A stretch of DNA of 5,581 nt from Methanomicrobiales archaeon. Lineage in GTDB: Archaea > Halobacteriota > Methanomicrobia > Methanomicrobiales > Methanospirillaceae. The notes under the pieces are model-generated. The model saw only the letters and a list, made by a program, of their open reading frames with translations, was not told the DNA's origin and did no database searches. A program made the position numbers and the translations under genes. The DNA is taken from positions 1 through 5,581 of the forward strand of contig JAAEES010000124.1 in NCBI GenBank assembly GCA_013415575.1, written 5' to 3'. Position 1 is the stretch's first letter. Each line of letters begins with the position of its first letter. Shown piece after piece: positions 1 to 5,581 of the stretch.

Positions 1-21
1 CCAGTCAATAGTAAAACCCTA

Positions 22-31
22 TGATTATATG
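22..31 (+). promoter_or_regulatory. Possible archaeal TATA box for hypF
   Basis: An AT-rich stretch with ATTATAT at 24-30 lies about 37 bp before the chosen hypF start. A transcript starting about 25 bp downstream would have a leader of only 10-15 bases, which is common in archaea and would fit the absence of a clear Shine-Dalgarno sequence before the ATG at 66. No convincing BRE is visible, and the match to the archaeal TATA consensus is only partial, so this is tentative. Confidence 0.25.
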
Positions 32-65
32 GCGTAATAAATCAATAAAGTTTTGTAGAGACCAG

Positions 66-2294
66 ATGCGCCACAGCGGAAAGATAATCATCCGTGGAAT
101 CGTCCAGGGCGTCGGTTTTCGTCCCTTTGTGTACAGGAAGGCAAAAGAGAACGGAATCTCCGGTTGGGTCAAAAACCTCGGGAGCGAGGTCGAAATCTGT
201 GCAGAAGGAGACCATTTCGAAGATTTTCTTCGGGCAGTACGATCCGGTCCGCCTCTTTCCCGCATCGATAGTGTACAGGTGCTTCCTTCCGGTGAATCCT
301 GTGATCAGGACTTTACCATCCTCCCGAGCAGCAGTGGTGCATTGTCGGGCATGATTCCCCCGGACATCGCCACCTGTGATGAATGCATTGCTGACATCTC
401 CTGCCACGGAGGGAGGTATGAGGGATACTGGGCAACCTCCTGCGTCAATTGCGGTCCACGCTACAGCATCATCTCCGATCTCCCCTATGACAGGGAGCGG
501 ACCTCAATGGGAATTTTTCCCCAGTGCCCGGCATGCAGCCGTGAGTATCACGATCCTTCCTGCAGGAGGCATCACGCCCAGACTATCGCCTGCTCCGATT
601 GCGGCCCCCTATTGAGTCTCTTTGACAAGGACGGGAACGATATAGAGTGCGGGGATATTATCCGGGAAACCGCCATGCTCCTCGACAGTGGCTCGATCAT
701 AGCCATCCGGGGAATCGGGGGCTTCCACCTGGCCTGCATCGAGGAGTCTGCGCGGGAATTGAAGAGCAGGCTCGGGCGATCAGAACAACCGTTCGCCATC
801 ATGATCAGGCCCGATTATATTGACCGGATCGTGAAGGTCTCTGCAGCCGAACGCCTCATGCTGGAGAGCTCGGAGCGGCCGATCGTGGTGCTCGAGAAAC
901 GGGATCCTTCTGCCCACCCGGCAATCAGCAATCTCCACACCATCGGTTGCATGCTCCCGTACTCAGGTCTCCACCATCTCCTCTTCTCCCACCTGAAACA
1001 CCCGCTGCTGATCATGACCAGCGCCAATATGCCAGGCTACCCGATGATCACCGATATCGATCAGTCCATGGCGAAGCTCAACCGCGATGTCGATTTCTTT
1101 CTCACCCATGACCGGCGCATTGTGAACCGGTGCGACGATTCGGTGGTTCGTGACGGCTACATCATCAGGCTCTCCCGGGGGATGGCTCCAAAAAGGGTCG
1201 CCGTTGATCTCGGGCCTTCAGCGATCCTCGCAGTCGGCCCGGAGCTGAATTCCAATGTCACCATGTACCGGGACGGGTTCTGCACCACCTCCCCCCACGT
1301 CGGCAATGTCAGGAATCCGCGGACGTTCGAGTACCTGAAAGAGACTATTGAGAACCTGGGACGGCTGCTTGGTGCCCGGTTCGATTGCATCGCCCATGAT
1401 GCCCATCCCCAGTTCCTCTCTACCCGGTATGCCCGGGAGCTCGCGGAAGCGTCCGGTGCCGAACTCATACCGGTCCAGCACCACCGGGCTCATGTCGCCG
1501 CTTCGACCACTGAGCCCTGCGTCGGAATCACCATCGACGGGGTCGGGTACGGCGATGACGGAACCGTCTGGGGCGGGGAGATCTTTGCCGGACAGGTGCC
1601 CGATCTCGAACGGGTAGCACACCTGGAAGTTGTTCCCATGCCCGGAGGAGATCTCGCGACGACGTATCCGGAACGGATGCTCTATGGAATACTTCCGGAG
1701 GAAGGGGTTGAAGAGATCCTCATGTCGCGGGGATGGACCGATGTCGAGCTTGACATCCTCAAAGCCCAGCTCTCACAGGGACTGAACGTGGCACAGACCA
1801 GCAGCACCGGACGCGTCCTTGATGCGGTCTCTGCACTGCTCGGGATCTGCCGGGAGAAGACATACGATGGTGAACCTGCCATGAAACTTGAGGGTGCAGC
1901 GGTTTCCGGGAAACCGTGGGTGTGGGATCTTGAGTATTTCCGTAACGGAGGCTGCGAGATCCTCTCCACGAAAACGCTCTGCCACCGTGCCCTGATCGAA
2001 TACCAGCACGAACGACTGGCAGGTTCCCGGAAAATCGCAGATATTGCGGCTTCGTTTCAGTACAACCTCGCACGGGGAATTGCCGGTCTCGCTATCCACA
2101 CCGCCCGCGACCGGGCCCTTGATCTGGTTATCCTCTCCGGAGGGGTAGCTTACAACCGTGCAATCAGGGAGACCATTGGTGATCAGGTCAGATCAGCAGG
2201 CCTGGAGTTCGTGATCAATGCCGACCTCCCCCTTGGTGACGGGTGTATCTCATTCGGGCAGTGTGTATATGCGGGTTTGTTAAAAAACAGGTGA
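66..2294 (+). CDS. hypF: Carbamoyltransferase HypF, [NiFe]-hydrogenase maturation
   Basis: HypF uses carbamoyl phosphate and ATP to make carbamoyl-adenylate and passes the carbamoyl group to the C-terminal cysteine of HypE, which turns it into the cyanide ligand of the [NiFe] site. It acts in the cytoplasm. The 742-residue product has all family modules in order. The acylphosphatase domain (about 6-90) has VQGVGFR, with Arg19 and Asn37 in the catalytic positions. Two zinc fingers follow, C104/C107-C126/C129 and C154/C157-C176/C179, each CxxC-x18-CxxC. The YrdC-like domain (about 195-380) contains GIGGFHLAC and TSANMPG. The Kae1-like domain (about 385-742) has HHRAH at 472-476, DGVGYGDDGT, and SGGVAYN near 691. 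Length is normal for the family. The start at 66 places the acylphosphatase strand at residue 6; an ATG at 21 would add 15 unrelated residues. Some usually conserved lysines of the YrdC-like domain appear replaced (see findings). No other hyp gene is visible here. Confidence 0.96.
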   Translation: MRHSGKIIIRGIVQGVGFRPFVYRKAKENGISGWVKNLGSEVEICAEGDHFEDFLRAVRSGPPLSRIDSVQVLPSGESCDQDFTILPSSSGALSGMIPPDIATCDECIADISCHGGRYEGYWATSCVNCGPRYSIISDLPYDRERTSMGIFPQCPACSREYHDPSCRRHHAQTIACSDCGPLLSLFDKDGNDIECGDIIRETAMLLDSGSIIAIRGIGGFHLACIEESARELKSRLGRSEQPFAIMIRPDYIDRIVKVSAAERLMLESSERPIVVLEKRDPSAHPAISNLHTIGCMLPYSGLHHLLFSHLKHPLLIMTSANMPGYPMITDIDQSMAKLNRDVDFFLTHDRRIVNRCDDSVVRDGYIIRLSRGMAPKRVAVDLGPSAILAVGPELNSNVTMYRDGFCTTSPHVGNVRNPRTFEYLKETIENLGRLLGARFDCIAHDAHPQFLSTRYARELAEASGAELIPVQHHRAHVAASTTEPCVGITIDGVGYGDDGTVWGGEIFAGQVPDLERVAHLEVVPMPGGDLATTYPERMLYGILPEEGVEEILMSRGWTDVELDILKAQLSQGLNVAQTSSTGRVLDAVSALLGICREKTYDGEPAMKLEGAAVSGKPWVWDLEYFRNGGCEILSTKTLCHRALIEYQHERLAGSRKIADIAASFQYNLARGIAGLAIHTARDRALDLVILSGGVAYNRAIRETIGDQVRSAGLEFVINADLPLGDGCISFGQCVYAGLLKNR

Positions 2295-2308
2295 TTATTA
2301 AAGAAAAT
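2282..2308 (-). terminator. Possible T-rich terminator of the PEGA gene
   Basis: Read on the minus strand just after the stop at 2312, the sequence gives TTTTC TTT and then a run of six T at 2287-2282. Archaeal transcription often ends at such T-rich tracts without a hairpin. The tract overlaps the last codons of the convergent hypF gene. No comparable T run follows hypF on the plus strand. The call rests on base composition only. Confidence 0.3.
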
Positions 2309-2311
2309 TGA

Positions 2312-4108
2312 TTAGAGGAATGCTGATATGATACTCCCGACATCAGGGACCATCATCACCAGCACTGTTGAAATATCCCCTGCATGAACGGTGATGGACC
2401 GAACATCGTCAAGATAGCCTGTACGGACAAGTTTCAGTTCATGGGTTCCAGGTTCGATCAAACCGAAGAACCCGGGACTTGTCCCTTTGAATATCTCATC
2501 GACATAGACTGAACAGCCGAAAGGTACCGAATATACAAAAATACTCCCCGTACTCGGTGCCGGAGGGAATGGCCCGGAAGTCGTGGGTATCGTGGTAGGT
2601 GCCGTTGTCAGGGTGACCGTCGGTGATGTCGTTGGCAATGTGGTGGGTGCCGTGGTCGGCACCGTGGTTGGTACTCCCGCCGGTTCCAGGAAAATCTTTG
2701 GTGTAATTGCAACCCGTGTTACCGGAATAGTGACCGGGAAGCTGGTGGTTTTGTATCCCGCCTTGACCAGGGTCACATTTCGCGTGCCGCCAATAACGTT
2801 CCCTATCACTTCGTTGCTCTTGCCTCTTTCAACCCCGTCAACGAACACTGTTGCAGTGGGCTCGGAGACAACCAGCAGGCCACCCGTCCCCTGCAGGGTT
2901 GTTGTTGGAATGGGAGTGGGTGTTTGTGTGGGAGTTGGCGTTGGAATGGGAATCAGGTCGGCGACAACCAGAGCGGCCTCTCCCGCTACAACGGTGACAT
3001 TTTCCTCCCAGGTCAGATACCCGCTCTTTTCGATCCGTATGGTATAGAGCTGCGGGTCGAGATTGACAATGGTAAGTGGTGTCGTTCCTTTGAGAACACC
3101 ATCAAGATAGGCCGCAGCACCTGACGGATTTGAAGAGATATCGATTTCACCGGTTTCAGGTACGGGAACGGGATCGAGGATTGCATACACTTGGGTGACA
3201 GCACCTGCAGATATGGGAACACTCGCATTCTCATAGGGGATATATCCGTCCTTTTCAACCCTGACTGTATGGAGACCGGGATACAGGTCCGGAACCGACA
3301 GGTTAGTAATTCCTTTGAAGTCGGTGTCAACATACACGTTCGCTCCGGTGGGCTCCGAGAAAACATCAAGGCTGCCGGTTGTCGGCGGAGGCAGGGCGGT
3401 GAGGGCAACACTCACGATGGTTGTTGCACCTGCCGATACGGTGGTATTAACCTCCCGCGGTTCATAACCGTCTTTCTCGATCTGGACAGAATGTGAACCC
3501 GGTGTGACATTTCCGACACTGACCGGTGAGAGCCCGATGAATTCGGTATCGAGATAGACATTCGCTTCAGCTGGATCCGTCTCCACGGCTATGGAACCCG
3601 TCGCCGGGGGAACCATGCTCAGGACTGCCGCCACGTTCGCGGTTTCACCGGCAACGACAATCACCGGATTCTCCCAGGGATAATACCCGGTCTTCTCCAA
3701 CCGGAGCGTGTGGACTCCCGCGCTCACATCAGGGATGGCCGTATTGGTCGTTCCCTTCCCTTCCCCGTCAAGGATCACCGCAGCCCCCGTCGGTGTTGAC
3801 TGCACGCTGATGCTGCCGTTGACCACCGGCGGGGGAATCTCCGTCAGGATCCAGGTAACGTTCGTGGTCAGGCCGGCATTCACAATAATGCTGTCCTGGT
3901 ACGGGTAATACCCGGCCTTCTCCAGCCGCAGGGTGTGGACTCCCGCTCCGACATCCGGGATGGTCATATTGGCTGTGCCCTTGTATGAACCGTCAAGGAT
4001 CACCAAAGCTCCCGCCGGCATTGACCGCACGCTGATGCTGCCGTTGACCACCGGTGGGGGGATTTCCGTCAGGATCCAGGTAACGTTCGTGGTCAGGCCG
4101 GCATTCAC
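2312..4108 (-). CDS. PEGA-repeat surface protein, C-terminal part of a frame-broken gene
   Basis: This open frame gives 598 residues from a GTG at 4108, but it is almost certainly the 3' part of the gene that starts at 4820. It has no signal peptide, and its GTG sits inside a repeat (IIVNAG) with no Shine-Dalgarno before it. It contains seven PEGA-type beta-rich repeats at about 23-79, 97-154, 170-227, 244-302, 319-376, 408-475 and 520-577. They follow a pattern like GSIxVxSxPxGAxVxLDG, KGxT, PGxHTLRLEKxGY, with the extended wording PDVGAGVHTLRLEKTGYY in the first copies. Thr/Pro-rich linkers lie at 387-404 and 477-518. PEGA domains are typical of surface or secreted proteins; the binding partner is unknown. 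The first two repeats are nearly identical, while later ones diverge. The protein ends in VGSIISAFL without a transmembrane anchor or PGF-type sorting signal. The stop lies 17 bp from the convergent hypF stop. Confidence 0.75.
   Translation of the reverse strand: MNAGLTTNVTWILTEIPPPVVNGSISVRSMPAGALVILDGSYKGTANMTIPDVGAGVHTLRLEKAGYYPYQDSIIVNAGLTTNVTWILTEIPPPVVNGSISVQSTPTGAAVILDGEGKGTTNTAIPDVSAGVHTLRLEKTGYYPWENPVIVVAGETANVAAVLSMVPPATGSIAVETDPAEANVYLDTEFIGLSPVSVGNVTPGSHSVQIEKDGYEPREVNTTVSAGATTIVSVALTALPPPTTGSLDVFSEPTGANVYVDTDFKGITNLSVPDLYPGLHTVRVEKDGYIPYENASVPISAGAVTQVYAILDPVPVPETGEIDISSNPSGAAAYLDGVLKGTTPLTIVNLDPQLYTIRIEKSGYLTWEENVTVVAGEAALVVADLIPIPTPTPTQTPTPIPTTTLQGTGGLLVVSEPTATVFVDGVERGKSNEVIGNVIGGTRNVTLVKAGYKTTSFPVTIPVTRVAITPKIFLEPAGVPTTVPTTAPTTLPTTSPTVTLTTAPTTIPTTSGPFPPAPSTGSIFVYSVPFGCSVYVDEIFKGTSPGFFGLIEPGTHELKLVRTGYLDDVRSITVHAGDISTVLVMMVPDVGSIISAFL
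2555..2680 (-). repeat. Low-complexity Thr/Pro linker coding region
   Basis: The encoded segment (residues 477-518 of the C-terminal part) repeats units such as TTVPTTAPTTLPTTSP and is built almost only of Thr, Pro, Val, Ala and Ser. Such linkers are extended, often O-glycosylated spacers between surface domains. On the plus strand it reads as a false Val/Gly-rich frame. Confidence 0.8.
2897..2950 (-). repeat. Short Pro/Thr linker coding region
   Basis: The encoded residues 387-404 read IPTPTPTQTPTPIPTTT, a PT-repeat spacer between the sixth and seventh PEGA domains counted across both parts of the gene. It is probably an extended linker and prone to length change by slippage. Confidence 0.75.
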
Positions 4109-4144
4109 AATAATGCTGTCCTGGTACGGGTAATACCCGGCCTT
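3695..4144 (-). repeat. Two tandem 225-bp PEGA-encoding units
   Basis: Two direct copies lie at about 3695-3919 and 3920-4144, each encoding 75 residues (a PEGA domain plus the ILTEIPPPVV linker). An 80-bp stretch is identical between 3840-3919 and 4065-4144. A further, partly deleted copy follows from 4145, leading into the N-terminal PEGA repeat that ends near 4319. High identity indicates recent duplication or ongoing homogenisation. Confidence 0.85.
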
Positions 4145-4820
4145 GACCCGCGTTCACCGTGATACTGTCCTGGTAGGGGTAATACCCGGTCTTCTCCAGC
4201 CGCAGCGTGTGGACGCCTGCTCCAACATCAGCGATGGTCAGCGGTGTTGTACCCTTTCCAGCTCCGTCAAGGATCACATCCGCACCTGTAGGCGTGGACT
4301 GCACCTGGACCGTGCCGTTCACCACCGGCGGCGGGGTGCTCCCAATGGTTATGGTGCCATTCACAATCGTATACGGCACCGGATACCCGCCCTCATCGTC
4401 AATCTGGATTTCCGTTAACAGAAGTCCGGTCGTTCCGGTGGCATCCCCCCTGATGTCCAGGCTCGCAAGCTCGACATTCGTGGCTCCCGCCTGAACATTT
4501 TCATGGAGATCAACAACCGTTATCCAGACTGAATCCGCTGGCAAGGGACCATTTCCCGCAATAATGAGACCGTCGCCTGCCCAGGAGGGGAACGTGACAC
4601 CAATTATTTCAGCTTTCGCGGGGTCACCAAGTGCAACTGTAATAGTGAATCCTGTGAGTCCCGAGGGAAGGGAATCGACAATAATCGCGAATTCACCGGT
4701 ACTTCCTGGTGACCCTATTGATCCTCCCTGTGCTGTGACCGTAGCACCTGAGGCGGCACCTATGCAGACGCACAGAAGAATGATTGCAGCAACTGTCAGT
4801 TTCAGGTTTTGCTTGATCAT
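3993..4820 (-). CDS. Exported cohesin-like/PEGA protein, N-terminal part, frameshifted end
   Basis: The 275-residue product begins with a clear signal peptide: Lys at 3 and 7, a hydrophobic core at about 9-21, and likely cleavage after an Ala near 23-26. A beta-rich domain at about 27-160 resembles cohesin modules, with GLTGFTITV, VTFPSWAG and LASLDIRG. One PEGA repeat follows at 168-225 (STPTGADVILDG, then GVHTLRLEKTGYYPYQD). After Gly225 the frame is lost: residues 226-275 are an out-of-frame reading of the next PEGA unit, which continues in frame in the 2312-4108 segment. The whole gene therefore probably spans 4820 to 2312. The start is supported by a strong Shine-Dalgarno five bases upstream. 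It lies 47 bp after the PKD/dockerin gene on the same strand and shares a paralogous cohesin-like domain with it, so co-transcription is likely. The exact function is unknown; a role in cell-surface assembly or adhesion is inference. Confidence 0.8.
   Translation of the reverse strand: MIKQNLKLTVAAIILLCVCIGAASGATVTAQGGSIGSPGSTGEFAIIVDSLPSGLTGFTITVALGDPAKAEIIGVTFPSWAGDGLIIAGNGPLPADSVWITVVDLHENVQAGATNVELASLDIRGDATGTTGLLLTEIQIDDEGGYPVPYTIVNGTITIGSTPPPVVNGTVQVQSTPTGADVILDGAGKGTTPLTIADVGAGVHTLRLEKTGYYPYQDSITVNAGQGRVLPVPGQHYCECRPDHERYLDPDGNPPTGGQRQHQRAVNAGGSFGDP
4144..4145 (-). other. Frame-breaking repeat junction
   Basis: Read on the minus strand, the codons for VNAG end at 4146, one C follows at 4145, and the sequence then jumps to AAGGCCGGG, which normally encodes KAG of the next repeat. 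Equivalent positions in neighbouring repeats (the GTCCTGGT motif at 3893, 4118 and 4167) are spaced 225 and then only 49 bp, so 176 bp of a unit are missing. As 176 is not a multiple of three, the frame changes here. The missing part would encode the linker and most of one PEGA repeat. It may be a true deletion or a collapsed assembly. Confidence 0.85.
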
Positions 4821-4825
4821 TTTTT

Positions 4826-4832
4826 CCTCCTC
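4826..4832 (-). promoter_or_regulatory. Strong Shine-Dalgarno site of the cohesin/PEGA gene
   Basis: GAGGAGG on the minus strand lies five A residues before the ATG at 4820. It fixes that start codon and suggests efficient translation, in contrast to hypF, which has no clear site. No obvious TATA box is seen in the 47-bp gap, which fits transcription from upstream together with the preceding gene. Confidence 0.75.
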
Positions 4833-4867
4833 GTTTCTGTTTTCCAGAAAAATGGAAAGTATCCTGA

Positions 4868-5581
4868 TCAGACCTTGTTAAACAGCATGATCAGATCGGC
4901 AAAATCGATCAGGCCGTTTCCGTTGTAATCGAAGAACGGCACGTACTGGTTATCCCGTATCCACTGCATGTTCTGGAAATATTTTACGACATCGTCGCCA
5001 TCGGGATCAGTCGGCGGACCCGAGATATTCGGATCCGGGAACGGGAGGAGACGTACCACGGTGATGGTTGCCGGGATGTTGTTGGTGCCGATCGGGTATC
5101 CGAAGTCGTCATCCAGCTCATTCACGGAAACATTGAAGCCGATGGTGCTCTGGAATGTCGAGATATTCCCGGTCAGGTTAAAGGTTGCCAGCTTGATATT
5201 CATTGCTCCCGGGTTCACCTGATCGGTCAGATCAACCGCCTTGATATCAACGAAGTAATCCGGCAGTGCACTGGCACTTGTGTTGGCGGCCCAGGACGGG
5301 AACATCACGTTGGTAATATCACCGTGTGCGGAATCGTCCCAGAACACTTTCAAATCATAGCCCGAAAGGCCATTTTCTGCTTCCTGGAGATACAGTTCAA
5401 TCTGGGTGGTGTCATTGGTCGGGACAATGAGAGTTTGCGGAGCGAAGGTCAGGTTCGGGACACCGGCCAGGATGTACTTTTTCTTGGTAATGTTGTCACA
5501 TCCACAGAAATTGCAGGCCTCCAGCTTCACGTTGTATGCACCTTTCGTAGTGTAGGTGTGCTCCGGATTCTGCTCATTTGA
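4868..5581 (-). CDS. PKD/cohesin-like/dockerin-like surface protein, 5' end outside window
   Basis: The open frame runs off the right edge; 237 C-terminal residues are visible. Residues 1-37 are the end of a PKD domain (NPEHTYTTKGAYNVKLEACN), so the true start lies beyond 5581 and the GTG at 5530 is internal. The PKD end carries an unusual CxxCxC cluster, CNFCGC. A beta-rich cohesin-like domain follows at about 45-177, with GLSGYDLKVFW, VMFPSWAA, VDLTDQVNPGAMNIKLATFN and VNELDDDFGYP. It is paralogous to the domain of the next gene (GLTGFTITV, VTFPSWAG). The last 50 residues form a dockerin-like, EF-hand-type module: a shortened first loop DPDGDD, helix VVKYFQNMQWI, then a full second loop DYNGNGLIDFAD and LIMLFNKV. 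Such modules bind calcium and, in cellulosomes, cohesins. Together they suggest a secreted or surface-attached protein able to take part in cohesin-dockerin contacts. Partner and substrate are unknown. It is likely co-transcribed with the gene 47 bp downstream. Confidence 0.85.
   Translation of the reverse strand, partial: SNEQNPEHTYTTKGAYNVKLEACNFCGCDNITKKKYILAGVPNLTFAPQTLIVPTNDTTQIELYLQEAENGLSGYDLKVFWDDSAHGDITNVMFPSWAANTSASALPDYFVDIKAVDLTDQVNPGAMNIKLATFNLTGNISTFQSTIGFNVSVNELDDDFGYPIGTNNIPATITVVRLLPFPDPNISGPPTDPDGDDVVKYFQNMQWIRDNQYVPFFDYNGNGLIDFADLIMLFNKV

Larger units (their letters stand above)
2378..4319 (-). repeat. PEGA-domain repeat array
   Basis: Eight complete PEGA repeats are encoded across this stretch, one before and seven after the junction, plus the tail of a ninth that lost most of its length. 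The copies nearest the signal peptide are most alike; those towards the C terminus differ strongly in sequence and are interrupted by Thr/Pro linkers. This suggests recent expansion at the N-terminal end of an older array. Confidence 0.75.

Noticed and set aside
21..65. ATG at 21 as the hypF start
   Set aside because: The extra 15 residues have no resemblance to the family, the stretch is AT-rich like a promoter region, and the acylphosphatase domain begins properly just after the ATG at 66.
2583..3047. Plus-strand Val/Gly-rich frame
   Set aside because: It is the antisense reading of the Thr/Pro linkers and PEGA codons; it has no domain of its own.
4106..4108. GTG at 4108 as a genuine start of a separate PEGA gene
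   Set aside because: It lies inside a repeat (IIVNAG), has no Shine-Dalgarno sequence, and the product would lack a signal peptide. It is better seen as the continuation of the broken gene.
3993..4160. Programmed ribosomal frameshifting at the junction
   Set aside because: No slippery heptamer or downstream structure is evident, and the geometry is explained by 176 missing bases of a repeat unit rather than a one-base slip in an intact array.
3695..4319. CRISPR-like or mobile repeat array
   Set aside because: The repeats are long, contiguous, in frame and encode protein domains; there are no unique spacers and no transposase or terminal inverted repeats.
4841..4858. Six-base inverted repeat TTTCCA/TGGAAA in the 47-bp gap
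   Set aside because: The stem is short and AT-rich, lacks a following T run, and sits between genes that look co-transcribed. A terminator is not supported.
5528..5530. GTG at 5530 as the start of the dockerin-like gene
   Set aside because: The frame stays open to the window edge and the upstream 17 codons complete a PKD motif (HTYTTKGAYNV), so this codon is an internal valine.

Overview
The window looks archaeal, most likely a hydrogen-metabolising methanogen of the Methanomicrobiales type. This is an inference from content: a complete hypF next to exported proteins built from PKD, cohesin-like, dockerin-like and PEGA modules joined by Thr/Pro linkers, a mixture characteristic of that order. 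No rRNA, tRNA, CRISPR array or transposase is visible.

Layout. Bases 66-2294 (+) encode a complete HypF, the carbamoyltransferase that starts synthesis of the CN ligands of [NiFe]-hydrogenases. It ends 17 bp from a convergent block on the minus strand. Bases 2312-4820 (-) hold one long surface-protein gene that is broken in this sequence. Its first part (4820 to about 4146) encodes a signal peptide, a cohesin-like domain and one PEGA repeat. A junction at 4144/4145, inside a 225-bp tandem repeat, shifts the frame. The remaining seven PEGA repeats and two Thr/Pro linkers continue in another frame down to 2312. Upstream on the same strand, 4868-5581 is the 3' end of another surface-protein gene that runs off the right edge: the tail of a PKD domain, a cohesin-like domain paralogous to that of its neighbour, and a C-terminal dockerin-like module whose first calcium loop looks shortened.

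How they fit. The two minus-strand genes are 47 bp apart, the downstream one has a strong Shine-Dalgarno sequence, and they share a paralogous domain, so they probably form one cell-surface or secreted module, perhaps with cohesin-dockerin style assembly. HypF is a cytoplasmic maturation enzyme with no evident functional link to them. The most notable points are the frame-breaking junction in the near-identical repeats (real deletion or assembly collapse), the paired cohesin-like domains beside a dockerin-like tail, the shortened first dockerin loop, and lysine replacements in the HypF YrdC-like domain.
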